The notes under the pieces were generated by a model. It worked only from the letters and a program-made list of their open reading frames with translations, made no database searches and was not told the origin of the DNA. From CAXMST01 sp963712765 (GTDB lineage Bacteria > Actinomycetota > Thermoleophilia > Solirubrobacterales > 70-9), in the NCBI GenBank assembly GCA_963712765.1, contig CAVQIX010000004.1:62001-126000 (forward strand): a stretch of 64,000 bases of DNA, given 5' to 3'. Of the stretch, positions 1 to 8,326 are shown piece by piece (positions within the stretch are counted from its first letter, which is position 1; each line of letters opens with the position of its first letter). A program made the translations under genes and the position numbers.

Positions 1-12
1 GGATAAGGCCTG

Positions 13-543
13 ATGCCGGATGCCCCTGGCCTACAGCTGATCGCCCAGGAGGTGAACACCCGGCATTCCGACGCGGTGATCGGGGCCTCCTTCGACCATG
101 GGCAAGCGGCGCTGCTGATCGGCCCCGACTCCGCCCGCGAGGTGCTGAGCTACCTGAAGGAGGCGCCGAGCCACGAGTACCACTTCCTCGCCTCCCTCCA
201 CGCGGCCGACTACATGCCGAAAGAGCCGCGCTTCGCGATCCACTACGAGCTCCTGAACATGCCGCGGGTGGAGCGCCTGCGGGTCAAGGCGCTGATCGAG
301 GATCCGGGCGAGGGCCGGATGCCCGAGGTCGATTCGGTCGTAGAGATCTTCCCGACCGCCGAGTTCCAGGAGCGCGAGGTCTACGACTTCTTCGGGATCG
401 GCTTCCGCGACCACCCCGACCTGCGCCGGATCCTGATGCCGGAGGACTACGTCGGCTGGCCCCAGCGCCGCGACTTCCCGGTCGGCGGCGACCCGGTGAT
501 CTTCACCAACACCGAGGACGATATGCCCGGATGGACCAGGTAG
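13..543 (+). CDS. nuoC: NADH-quinone oxidoreductase subunit C
   Basis: This 176-residue protein matches the 30-kDa peripheral-arm subunit of complex I, which lies beside NuoD and NuoB and helps form the quinone-side module. The family signature is in the C-terminal third: EREVYDFFGIGF, then DLRRILMPEDYVGWPQRRDFP. The length is normal for an unfused NuoC. The ATG overlaps a TGA (TGATG) that closes a frame entering from the left edge, ending Asp-Lys-Ala, which would fit the end of nuoB though too little is visible to say. nuoD follows after 7 bases, so the two are co-transcribed. Confidence 0.95.
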   Translation: MPDAPGLQLIAQEVNTRHSDAVIGASFDHGQAALLIGPDSAREVLSYLKEAPSHEYHFLASLHAADYMPKEPRFAIHYELLNMPRVERLRVKALIEDPGEGRMPEVDSVVEIFPTAEFQEREVYDFFGIGFRDHPDLRRILMPEDYVGWPQRRDFPVGGDPVIFTNTEDDMPGWTR

Positions 544-550
544 CGAGCTG

Positions 551-1849
551 ATGGCCACACCGACCGACGAGACGATCGCCGACACCACCCGCACCATCGA
601 GGAGATGGGACGGGACGCGATCGGCCGCACCGAAGCCCAGGTGATCGGCACCTCCCCGATCGAGCACACCGCGCTCGAGCGTGAGGAGGAGCTGTTCACG
701 GTCAACATGGGGCCGCATCACCCCGCCACTCACGGCGTGCTGCGGCTGCTGGTCTCGCTCGAGGGCGAGGTCGTCCGCGACCTCAAGCCGGTGATGGGCT
801 ACGTCCACACCGGGATCGAGAAGTCCTGCGAACAGCACTCCTACTGGAAGGTGATCCCGTTCGTGGAGCGGATGGACTACCTCTCCTACTACTTCAACGC
901 GGAGGCCTTCTGCGGTGCGGTCGAGCGCCTGCTCGAGCTCGAGATCCCGCGCCGCGCCGCCTGGCTGCGGACCCTGCACCTGGAGCTGAACCGGATCAGC
1001 TCCCACCTGGTCGGGCTCGGAACGACCGCTCTCGATCTCGGAGCGATCTCGATGTTCTGGTACTGCTTCCGCGAGCGCGACAAGATCCTCGACATCATGG
1101 AGATGTCCTCGGGGCAGCGGATGCACACCCGCTACTTCCAGGTGGGCGGCGTGATCGAGGACATTCCCCTCGGCTTCGAGAAGAAGGTGCTCGACTTCTG
1201 CGCCGAGATGCCGGAGCGGATCAACCAATACGCGGCGCTGTTGGATCGGAACGAGATCTTCCTGCAGCGGACCAAGGACATCGGCATCGTCCCGCGCGAG
1301 CGGCTGCTCGAGCTGGGCGTGACCGGGCCCCTGCTGCGAGCCGCCGGGGAGCCCTGGGACCTGCGCAAGGTCGATCCCTACCTCGCCTACGACGAGGTCG
1401 ACTTCGACATCCCCGTCGGCACCGTCGGCGACAACTACGACCGTTACAAGGTCCGCCTGCAAGAGATGCGCGAGTCGACGAAGATCATCCAGCAGTGCAT
1501 GGAGGGACTGCCCGAGGGTCCCTGGATCGCCGACGACCGCAAGATCGTGCTGCCGCCCAGGCACGAGCTCGGGACCTCGATGGAGGCCCTGATCCACCAC
1601 TTCAAGCTGGTCACCGAGGGCTTCCGGGTCCCGCCGGGCGAGGTCTATCACCCGATCGAGTCACCCCGAGGCGAGCTCGGCTGCTTCGTGGTCGCCGACG
1701 GCTCCGCGAAGCCGAGCCGGGTCCACATGCGAGAGCCCAGCTTCGTCAATCTGCAGGCGCTGCGCGACATGTGCGTCGACGGCTACGTGGCCGACCTGAT
1801 CTGCAACCTGGCGCTGCTCGACCCGATCCTCGGAGGCATCGACCGATGA
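551..1849 (+). CDS. nuoD: NADH-quinone oxidoreductase subunit D
   Basis: This is the 49-kDa subunit of complex I, which forms the quinone pocket with NuoB and NuoH and descends from the hydrogenase large subunit. The 432-residue protein has the diagnostic NMGPHHPATHGVLRL at about residue 50, HTGIEK near residue 85 and the C-terminal stretch ending DPILGGIDR. It carries an N-terminal extension of about 45 mostly polar residues before the conserved domain. The stop overlaps the nuoE start as ATGA. Confidence 0.97.
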   Translation: MATPTDETIADTTRTIEEMGRDAIGRTEAQVIGTSPIEHTALEREEELFTVNMGPHHPATHGVLRLLVSLEGEVVRDLKPVMGYVHTGIEKSCEQHSYWKVIPFVERMDYLSYYFNAEAFCGAVERLLELEIPRRAAWLRTLHLELNRISSHLVGLGTTALDLGAISMFWYCFRERDKILDIMEMSSGQRMHTRYFQVGGVIEDIPLGFEKKVLDFCAEMPERINQYAALLDRNEIFLQRTKDIGIVPRERLLELGVTGPLLRAAGEPWDLRKVDPYLAYDEVDFDIPVGTVGDNYDRYKVRLQEMRESTKIIQQCMEGLPEGPWIADDRKIVLPPRHELGTSMEALIHHFKLVTEGFRVPPGEVYHPIESPRGELGCFVVADGSAKPSRVHMREPSFVNLQALRDMCVDGYVADLICNLALLDPILGGIDR

Positions 1850-2547
1850 GCGAGGACGAGGGCACCGAGCACGAGCCGCAGCAGCAGGCCTCCGAAGACG
1901 CGACCGAAGACGTGACCGAGGCCGGGCTCGCAGCAGTCGGCCCGGACGAGGGCGGCGGCGGCCCTGTCCCGGTACCCGACGACCTCCGCGAGGAGATCGA
2001 GGGCCTGATCGCGCTCTACCCGCAGAAGCGCTCCGCCTCGCTGCCGGCCCTGCACGCGATCCAACGCCGCTATGGCTACTGCACGCCGGAGGGGATAGAG
2101 CAGGCGGCGACGGTGATGGGCGTCCAGCCCGCCTATCTGGAGTCGGTCGCCAGCTTCTACGACCTCTACCACCTCGAGCCGGCCGGCGATCACCGCGTCC
2201 TCGTCTGCACCAATATCTCCTGCTGGATGCGCGGAGCCGACGATCTGCTCGCCTCCTTCTGCGAGGCGACCGGCGCCGATCCCGAGGCCGCGGCCCACGG
2301 TGGCACCATCTCGGCGGACGGCAACATCTACGTCAGCGGCTTCGAGTGCCTCGGAGCCTGCGACCTCGCGCCGATGGCCTCGATCGACGAGCGCTACTAC
2401 GGCCCGCTGGAGCCCTCAGACGCCGCCAAGGTGGTCGGACAGCTGCGCTCCGGCGACGAGGTCGTACCGGACAAGGCGATGGCCAGCCGCCCCGCCGCCG
2501 GCGGGCCCGAGCCCGATCCGGACCCCAGGGTCGCCGAGGTCGAGTAG
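1846..2547 (+). CDS. nuoE: NADH-quinone oxidoreductase subunit E
   Basis: This is the 24-kDa thioredoxin-like subunit of the NADH dehydrogenase module, binding the 2Fe-2S cluster N1a. The four ligands are visible as CTNISC (C-x4-C) and, about 40 residues later, CLGAC (C-x3-C). I place the start at the ATG overlapping the nuoD stop; the frame stays open further upstream but that part is a shadow of nuoD. The 233-residue protein is longer than usual because of an acidic N-terminal extension of about 45 residues and a polar tail. It ends the nuoCDE block: nuoF resumes 6.6 kb further on. Confidence 0.95.
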   Translation: MSEDEGTEHEPQQQASEDATEDVTEAGLAAVGPDEGGGGPVPVPDDLREEIEGLIALYPQKRSASLPALHAIQRRYGYCTPEGIEQAATVMGVQPAYLESVASFYDLYHLEPAGDHRVLVCTNISCWMRGADDLLASFCEATGADPEAAAHGGTISADGNIYVSGFECLGACDLAPMASIDERYYGPLEPSDAAKVVGQLRSGDEVVPDKAMASRPAAGGPEPDPDPRVAEVE

Positions 2548-2635
2548 AACTGGCGGGGAGGCGCGGGCCCCGGGCTCGGCGCTAGGTGGGGAACGGGCGA
2601 TCCGGCCCACGTGGCTGCCGGCGTCGAGCGAGGTC

Positions 2636-2668
2636 GCGGCCGGCTGAGGGCCACCGGCCCCCGGCCGC
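2636..2668. terminator. possible bidirectional hairpin between nuoE and dsbA-like gene
   Basis: GCGGCCGG (2636-2643) pairs with CCGGCCGC (2661-2668), and the loop holds a second possible hairpin, GGGCC/GGCCC. It lies between the convergent ends of nuoE and the DsbA-like gene. No T-tract is seen, so termination is an inference from position and in such GC-rich DNA could be chance. Confidence 0.3.
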
Positions 2669-2683
2669 GCCGCGCCGCCCGTA

Positions 2684-3454
2684 TCAGCCGACCCGCTTGA
2701 CCGCCGCCGCGATCTCGTCGGCGGAGCCGACGCTGCCGAGCGCCTCGGTGCCACCCGGTCCCTGGACGAGGATCGAGGGCGTGCTGTTGAACCCGAACTC
2801 CTGCGCCTGCTGCTGCGTCTCGGCCAGACGGGCGTCCCACTTCGGGTCGTTGCGGGCCTCCTCCCAGGCGTCGAGGTCGGGGACGCCGGCGCCGGCGGCG
2901 ACGTCGCGCAGGAACTCGTCGGTGACGTAGCCACCGTTCTCGGGTCCCTGGTTGCGGTAGAAGAGATCGACGAACTGCCAGTAGCGATCCTGCTCGGATG
3001 CGGCCAGCGCCGCCTTGGCGGCAACGTCGGAGTCGGGCCCGATGATGACGAAGTTGCGGAACTCGATCGAGGCGTCGCCCGGGCGGACGACCTGCTCGAT
3101 CACCTCGGGAGTCACGCTCTCCGAGAAGCCCGCGCAGGCCGGGCACTGCAGGTCACCGAACTCGACGATCTTCACTCCGGAGCCGCGATCGCCCGCGACC
3201 GTGCCGCGCTGCGGCAGGTCCGCGAACTCGGCCTCGATCTGCGCCGTTCCGGCGAGATCGCCGCCGTCGGCGCCCCCCTGATCGTCGTCGGACTGGCTGA
3301 TCACGACGAGTGCGACGACGATGATCACCGCCGCCAGAGCAGCGACTCCGAGACCCGCAAACAGGCGCTGTCTACGATGTTCGGCGGCGGCTCGGCTCTC
3401 GGCCTCCAGTCGCTCCTGCTTGCGCTGCTCCTTCTCCTGCTTGCGTGACGCCAT
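2684..3454 (-). CDS. membrane-anchored DsbA-family thiol oxidoreductase
   Basis: The protein has 256 residues: a charged Lys/Glu/Arg-rich start, one membrane segment at about 31-53, then a thioredoxin-fold domain outside the membrane. The redox motif is CPAC (C104, C107) in a DLQCPACAGF context, as in the DsbA-like Thioredoxin_4 family. Such proteins introduce or shuffle disulfides in exported proteins. The start lies 5 bases after the stop of the VKOR gene, and VKOR is the known partner that reoxidises DsbA-type proteins in Actinobacteria, so the pair very likely forms one oxidative-folding pathway. Confidence 0.9.
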   Translation of the reverse strand: MASRKQEKEQRKQERLEAESRAAAEHRRQRLFAGLGVAALAAVIIVVALVVISQSDDDQGGADGGDLAGTAQIEAEFADLPQRGTVAGDRGSGVKIVEFGDLQCPACAGFSESVTPEVIEQVVRPGDASIEFRNFVIIGPDSDVAAKAALAASEQDRYWQFVDLFYRNQGPENGGYVTDEFLRDVAAGAGVPDLDAWEEARNDPKWDARLAETQQQAQEFGFNSTPSILVQGPGGTEALGSVGSADEIAAAVKRVG

Positions 3455-3459
3455 CTCGT

Positions 3460-3981
3460 CTAGCTCCTTCTCTCAGTCGGGTCGTTGTCGGTTTGATAGC
3501 CGATCGGCGGCTCCGGCACCCGGCCGCCAAAGCGGAGGGCCCGCCACAGGGCGGCTCCCAGCGCCAGTGTCATCACCACGGCGCTGCCCACACACCACTG
3601 GCAGATCGCCTCGATCTCGAACAGCTCGAGGTAGGTCAGGTAAACGGAGAAGCCGAAGCCGACCAGCGCCGCGAAAACGCCGCCGAAGCGGCCGAGGTCG
3701 CCGGGAATCGCCGCCGCGGCGAGCAAGGTCAGGTAGCCGAACAGGCCGATCACGGGGACCGGAATGCCGGCGAGCTCGGCGTAGTCGGAGTCCTGGACCT
3801 TCGAGCAGCCGCCCCCGCCCGCGAGGCAGAAGGGCTCGTCGCCGCCGTAGTGGACGACGGTCAGGTAGGTGGCAATCCCGAGACCGATCAGGGCGAGGGT
3901 CGCCAGCAGCAGCCTCGGCGCCGCCTCGCCGCTGAGGCGCCCGCCATTTCCGAATTCTTGATCCTGCATCTGCCGCCTCAT
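3460..3981 (-). CDS. vitamin K epoxide reductase (VKOR) family protein
   Basis: This 173-residue integral membrane protein has about four to five hydrophobic helices. It shows both VKOR cysteine pairs: C52 and C59 in the first extracytoplasmic loop and the active-site CQWC (C127, C130). Bacterial VKOR reoxidises a DsbA-like partner and passes electrons to quinone. Here the partner is the next gene, 5 bases downstream. The pair sits beside complex I genes, which use the same quinone pool; a functional link is only inferred. Confidence 0.92.
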   Translation of the reverse strand: MRRQMQDQEFGNGGRLSGEAAPRLLLATLALIGLGIATYLTVVHYGGDEPFCLAGGGGCSKVQDSDYAELAGIPVPVIGLFGYLTLLAAAAIPGDLGRFGGVFAALVGFGFSVYLTYLELFEIEAICQWCVGSAVVMTLALGAALWRALRFGGRVPEPPIGYQTDNDPTERRS

Positions 3982-4086
3982 CGGGTGAGTAGGAATGGTC
4001 CCCGCGGGGGACGGTCTGGAGCATCGGTGCCCGCTGCCCGCCGCTGCTTGGGGTTAACCGTAGAGGCCCGGCGGCGGCGGTCACGG

Positions 4087-4317
4087 TCAGGCCGGCCCCG
4101 GGCGCTCCCGACCGCGGAAGTCGACGCCGAAGACAGGACCGAGGGGGCAGATCCCGGTCACTCCCGAGGCGACCGGAACCAGGCCGAACGCGGCGACGAC
4201 GGTCCCGACCGTACCTCCGATCGCCACGAGGCCGACGGCGATCAGGCTCAGACCCAACGCGCCGCGGACGAGCCGGCCGGATGTCCCCCGCATGAACTGA
4301 ACGAACTGGTCCTTCAT
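4087..4317 (-). CDS. DUF2892 (YgaP-like transmembrane domain) protein
   Basis: This 76-residue protein has two hydrophobic helices and the typical G-I-C-P-L-G motif near residue 58, matching the small membrane domain found in YgaP next to rhodanese. Members often occur with persulfide dioxygenase-like, rhodanese and TauE genes. The start has a good ribosome site (GAGG, 7 bases upstream). It is transcribed divergently from the ArsR gene across an 84-base AT-rich gap, and the VKOR gene follows 105 bases downstream on the same strand. Confidence 0.8.
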   Translation of the reverse strand: MKDQFVQFMRGTSGRLVRGALGLSLIAVGLVAIGGTVGTVVAAFGLVPVASGVTGICPLGPVFGVDFRGRERPGPA

Positions 4318-4401
4318 CTCAGTACCTCACTTGCATTGGTTTGCGATATATGCAACTCTACAACTGATTAGTTGATTACTTGATCCGAGGTAACTACTGA
4401 A
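4318..4401. promoter_or_regulatory. divergent promoter/operator region of the ArsR module
   Basis: This is one of the most AT-rich stretches in the window. It contains two inverted repeats: TTGC-N7-GCAA (4341-4355, nearly symmetric across its centre) and CAACT-GATT-AGTTG (4361-4374, perfect arms). ArsR-family repressors bind such short AT-rich dyads and usually control their own gene. Lying between divergent starts, one bound repressor could shut off both the DUF2892 side and the ArsR-MMPL-MBL-TauE side. Binding is inferred. Confidence 0.6.
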
Positions 4402-4746
4402 ATGCCACTCCCCAGTCCGATCCCTGAGCCCGTCGTCGACCTGATCGCTGAGCGGTTCCGCCTGCTCGGCGAACCGATGCGGGTTCGCGCCCTCGACGAG
4501 CTGCGCACCGCGGGGGAGGCCTCGGTCGGCGAGATCGCGGAGGCGCTGCAGACCAGCCAGCAGAACGTCTCCAAGCACCTCGGAGTGCTGCACGGCCACG
4601 GCGTGCTGAGCCGCCGCCGGGACGGCAACCGGGTCCTCTACTCGATTGGCGACGAGACGGTCCTCAGCATGTGCGAAGCCGTCTGCGGCAGCCTCGAGCG
4701 CCGCGCCGACGAGCTCGGCGAGATGCTCTCGGGAGCGGCCCGATGA
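4402..4746 (+). CDS. ArsR/SmtB-family transcriptional regulator
   Basis: The 114-residue winged-helix protein has LLGEPMRVRALDEL in the first helices and the recognition helix TSQQNVSKHLGVLHGHGVL at about 51-69, followed by a basic wing (RRRDGNRVLYS). It has only two cysteines, C91 and C95, a CX3C pair in the C-terminal helix. That layout differs from the classical metal-binding ELCVC site and from the widely spaced pair of the BigR/SqrR persulfide sensors. Its neighbours (MBL-rhodanese, TauE, DUF2892) suggest a sulfur or thiol signal. The stop overlaps the MMPL start (ATGA). Confidence 0.88.
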   Translation: MPLPSPIPEPVVDLIAERFRLLGEPMRVRALDELRTAGEASVGEIAEALQTSQQNVSKHLGVLHGHGVLSRRRDGNRVLYSIGDETVLSMCEAVCGSLERRADELGEMLSGAAR

Positions 4747-6857
4747 GCGCTCACGCGAACGGCCCGGTCGGGCGCCTCGGCGCCTGGATGGCGACGCACT
4801 TCCGCGCGGTCCTGCTGAGCTGGGTCGCGATCGTGGTCGGGCTCGGGTTCTTCGCTCCCAAGGTCGAGCACGCCCTCTCGGGCGCCGGCTGGGAGTCGAG
4901 CGGATCGGAGTCGGTCCAGACGCGGGAGCTGCTCGACTCGGAGTTCGGCGGGCTCTCCTCCAGCGCCCTACAGGTCGTGATCAGCTCCGATCAGCCGATC
5001 ACCGACGGCACCCCGGCCGCGGCGACGACCGCGGAGGCCACCGCGATGCTGGCCGCGCACACCGACGTTCAAGCGGTGATCTCCCCGGAGGAATCCGGCG
5101 CCGTCTCCGAGGATGGGCGCACGGTGGTCGTGCAGGCCACCGCGGGCGCGGACCCCAACGACATGGTCCGGGCCGCCGACGACCTCAAGCAGCCCCTGAG
5201 CGAGCTCGGGAGCGGAGCGACCACCGTCAGCCTGACCGGGGCCTCGGGGATGTGGTCGGACTTCAACCAGGCCAACAAGGAGGCGATGCTGAAGTCGGAG
5301 GTGATCTCCTGGCCGGTGACGCTGACCATCCTCGTGATCGCCTTCGGGTCGCTGGTCGCCGCCGGACTGCCACTGATGCTGACGATCCTCGGTCTCGCCG
5401 CAGCCGCCGGCTCGCTGTTCCTGGGGTCCCAGCTCTTCGACATCTCGATCTGGGCGATGAACTTCGCGCTGATGTTCGCGCTCGCGCTCGGCATCGACTA
5501 CGCCCTGTTCATCGTCTACCGGTTCCGAGGTTCGTTCTTCGGCTCCGAGCTCAGCGCGGAGGAGGCGGTGGCCGTGACCATGGACACCGCCGGCAAGGCG
5601 GTCCTGTTCAGCGGCTTGACGGTGCTGATCTCGCTCTCGGCGGTGATGCTCGTCCCCTCCCCGGCCTTCCGCTCGATGGCGCTCGGGATCATGCTCTCGG
5701 TGACCTTCGTGCTCGCGGCTTCGCTGACGCTGTTGCCGGCGGTGCTAGCTCGGCTCGGACCACGGGTCGACGGCGTCTCGCTTCCGTGGGTGCACTCCGG
5801 CGAGCATCGCTCCGCCCGCTTCGCCGCCTGGGGCGAGCGCCTCTGGCGCCGGCCCTTCCTCTACGGACTCCCGGCGGTGGCCCTCCTGGTCCTGCTCGCC
5901 CTGCCGGTTCTGCGCCTCGACACCGGGATGCCCTCGATCGCGGTCGTACCGGAGGAGGACTCCTCGCGGATCGGCTACGAGCAGATCCAGGCCTCCTTCG
6001 GCGAGGGCGCGCCCGGGGCGCTGCAGATCGTCGGCCCGACCGGGTCGGTCGATCTCGCCGCCGATCGGGCCGGCTCCGACCCAGGGGTCGCGGCCGTGCG
6101 ACCAGGCTCCGAGTCGGCCTCGGGAGAACTCGCGATGGTGCAGGCGATCCCGGCGAGCGATCCGTCCGATCCCGCGGTCGGCGAGACGATCGACCGGCTC
6201 AGGGCGGACCTCCCCGCCGGCGTGCTGGTCGGTGGAGCCGCGGCTGAGAACTACGACCTCGAACAGCTGCTCGGGGAGAAGACGCCACTGGTGATCGGAA
6301 TCGTGCTCGTGCTCGGATTCCTGCTCCTGCTCGTGGCCCTGCAGGCGCCGGTGATCGCCGCGCTCGGCGTGCTCACCAACCTGCTCGCGGTCGGGGCGGC
6401 GTTCGGAGTCGGCGCTCTGATCTTCCAGGACGGGAACCTCTCGGGCCTGCTCGGATTCGAATCGCAGGGCTTCCTCGACGCCTGGGCGCCGGTCTTCTTC
6501 TTCGCGATGATCTTCGCGATCTCGATGGACTACACGGTGTTCCTGCTCTCCTCGGCGAAGGAACACTGGGACCGGAGCCACAACGCGCGCGATGCGATGA
6601 TCGGCGGTGTCGCCCACTCCGGGCGGGTGGTGTTCGCCGCGGCCGCGGTGATGGTGGCCGTGTTCTTCACGTTCGCGCTCTCGGGCCCGCTGCCGCCGAA
6701 GGAGATGGGCGTGATCCTCGGGGTCGCCGTACTCCTGGACGCGGCGCTGGTCCGGCTGCTGCTGGTGCCGGTCCTGCTGCGCCTGGTCGGCCGACGGGCC
6801 TGGTGGCTTCCGGCGCCGCTGAGGAGGATGCTTCCTGATGTCCGATTCGGCCATTAG
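4743..6857 (+). CDS. MMPL-family (RND-type) membrane transporter
   Basis: This 704-residue transporter shows the RND layout: a TM helix near residue 20, a large external domain, helices 2-6, a second external domain, then helices 7-12. The proton-relay aspartates are in GIDYALFIVYRFRG and SMDYTVFLLSSAKEHW, the duplicated MMPL motifs. MMPL proteins export lipids or other hydrophobic compounds using the proton gradient. The ATG overlaps the ArsR stop, so the two are translationally coupled; the substrate is unknown but is likely tied to the signal the ArsR protein senses. Confidence 0.9.
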   Translation: MSAHANGPVGRLGAWMATHFRAVLLSWVAIVVGLGFFAPKVEHALSGAGWESSGSESVQTRELLDSEFGGLSSSALQVVISSDQPITDGTPAAATTAEATAMLAAHTDVQAVISPEESGAVSEDGRTVVVQATAGADPNDMVRAADDLKQPLSELGSGATTVSLTGASGMWSDFNQANKEAMLKSEVISWPVTLTILVIAFGSLVAAGLPLMLTILGLAAAAGSLFLGSQLFDISIWAMNFALMFALALGIDYALFIVYRFRGSFFGSELSAEEAVAVTMDTAGKAVLFSGLTVLISLSAVMLVPSPAFRSMALGIMLSVTFVLAASLTLLPAVLARLGPRVDGVSLPWVHSGEHRSARFAAWGERLWRRPFLYGLPAVALLVLLALPVLRLDTGMPSIAVVPEEDSSRIGYEQIQASFGEGAPGALQIVGPTGSVDLAADRAGSDPGVAAVRPGSESASGELAMVQAIPASDPSDPAVGETIDRLRADLPAGVLVGGAAAENYDLEQLLGEKTPLVIGIVLVLGFLLLLVALQAPVIAALGVLTNLLAVGAAFGVGALIFQDGNLSGLLGFESQGFLDAWAPVFFFAMIFAISMDYTVFLLSSAKEHWDRSHNARDAMIGGVAHSGRVVFAAAAVMVAVFFTFALSGPLPPKEMGVILGVAVLLDAALVRLLLVPVLLRLVGRRAWWLPAPLRRMLPDVRFGH

Positions 6858-6908
6858 ACCATCGCGAATGGAGTCAGCCGTGAACAGAAGCCACCCGAAG
6901 GGATCGAG

Positions 6909-8288
6909 ATGATTTTCCGCCAGTTCCTCCAGGACGACCTTGCCTGCGCCTCCTACATGGTCGGCGACGGGGGCAGCGTCGCGGTCGTCGACCCCAAGTT
7001 CGAGATCGACGAGTACCTGCAGATCGCGCGCTATATGGGTGTGACGATCGACCACATCCTCGAGACCCACAACCACGCCGACCACGTCTCCGGCCACGGC
7101 CGCCTGCAGGCGGCGACGGGCGCCAAGATCTATGTCCACCGGCTCGCCGAGCCCGACTACGAGCACGAGGCCTTCGACGACGGCTGGGAGCTCGAGCTCG
7201 GTGAGATGACGATCCGCGCCCTGCACACCCCAGGTCACAGGCCCGAGCACACCGCCTTCGCGGTGATCGACCGCTCCCGGTCCGCCCAGCCCTGGGCGAT
7301 CCTGACCGGCGACACGCTGTTCGTCGGTGACGTGGCGCGGCCGGACCTCGCGATCGACAAGGAGGAGGGCGCCCGCGGGATCTACCACTCCCTCCAGGAC
7401 AAGCTGATGCCCCTCCCCGACAGCGTCGAGGTCTGGCCCGGACACCTGGGCGGTTCGATGTGCGGAAGCGCGGCGATGAGCCCGAAGGTCGCCTCGACGA
7501 TGGGGTACGAGCGCGCCTCCAACACGCTGCTCGTCGAGAGCGACGAGCGGAGTTTCGTCGAGGGTTCGTTGGCCCGGATCGGAGCGCAACCTCCGAACTT
7601 CAAGAACATCGTCGCGATCAACCGCGGCGAGCTGGTCACCGACAGCGTCGACGCCCATCCGCTGGCGCCGAGGCAGCTGCAGCGGCGGGTCGACGAGGGC
7701 GCGTTCCTGGTCGATACCCGCACCTCGCTGCAGTTCGACGACGCCCATATCCCGGGAGCGACCCACGTCTCGATCCTGCACGCCGGCTTCGCCTCGAAGC
7801 TCGCCTGGCTCGCGGACCCCGAGCAGGCGATCGTCTTCGTCGGCCGCGACGACGAGGACGGCTTCCGCGCCGCCAGGCTCGCCCAGGCGGTCGGCCTGAG
7901 GAATATCGGCGGATTCCTGCACGGCGGCATGACCGCTTGGCGCGAGGAGAAGCGGCCGGCCGAACAGACCGAGCGGATCACGCTAGAACGGCTCAAGGAG
8001 AGGGTCGACTCCGGCGAGGAGATGCTGATCCTCGACGTGCGTGAGGAGGACGAGTACGCCGAGCGCCACATCCCCGGCTCGGTCCACATCCCCTGGCACG
8101 ACATCGCCGACGTCCCCGACGAGCTCGCCGGCGACGCTCCGATCGCCGCGGTCTGCGGCGCCGGCCACCGCTCCGGGGTCGCCGCCAGCCTGCTGCAGCG
8201 GTTCGGCGCCGAGGCGGTGATCCACGTCACCGACGGCGGAGTCGGCAACTGGGCCGAGCTCGGCGGCGAGGTCGCCTCGGTCGGCTGA
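6909..8288 (+). CDS. metallo-beta-lactamase fold / double rhodanese protein (persulfide dioxygenase-like)
   Basis: Domain order in this 459-residue protein: an MBL hydrolase domain (about 1-240) with HNHADH (H54, H56, D58, H59), then HTPGH and LTGDTLF, as in ETHE1-like persulfide dioxygenases; a rhodanese domain (about 255-345); and a second rhodanese domain (about 355-455). The second has the active-site loop CGAGHRS with Cys at 416. The first has GRDDED where the loop should be and no cysteine, so it is probably structural. The expected role is oxidation or transfer of sulfane sulfur from low-molecular-weight persulfides in the cytoplasm. It lies between MMPL and TauE in the ArsR module. 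Confidence 0.9.
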   Translation: MIFRQFLQDDLACASYMVGDGGSVAVVDPKFEIDEYLQIARYMGVTIDHILETHNHADHVSGHGRLQAATGAKIYVHRLAEPDYEHEAFDDGWELELGEMTIRALHTPGHRPEHTAFAVIDRSRSAQPWAILTGDTLFVGDVARPDLAIDKEEGARGIYHSLQDKLMPLPDSVEVWPGHLGGSMCGSAAMSPKVASTMGYERASNTLLVESDERSFVEGSLARIGAQPPNFKNIVAINRGELVTDSVDAHPLAPRQLQRRVDEGAFLVDTRTSLQFDDAHIPGATHVSILHAGFASKLAWLADPEQAIVFVGRDDEDGFRAARLAQAVGLRNIGGFLHGGMTAWREEKRPAEQTERITLERLKERVDSGEEMLILDVREEDEYAERHIPGSVHIPWHDIADVPDELAGDAPIAAVCGAGHRSGVAASLLQRFGAEAVIHVTDGGVGNWAELGGEVASVG

Positions 8289-8326
8289 CCGCCCCGCCCG
8301 AGCGCGGTGCCGGCGAGGTTCCCTAG

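Noticed and set aside
1495..1845. Upstream in-frame extension of nuoE
   Set aside because: This part reads as Arg-rich shadow of nuoD; the ATG at 1846 overlapping the nuoD stop starts the real protein.
3998..4012. GTCCCC-GC-GGGGGAC palindrome upstream of VKOR
   Set aside because: Short all-GC dyads are common by chance here, and no matching copy or regulator points to it.
5745..7922. Very long minus-strand open frame opposite MMPL and MBL-rhodanese genes
   Set aside because: It is a frame shadow: composition is dominated by Arg, Gly, Asp and Val with no domain, and it runs across two clearly real genes and their gap.
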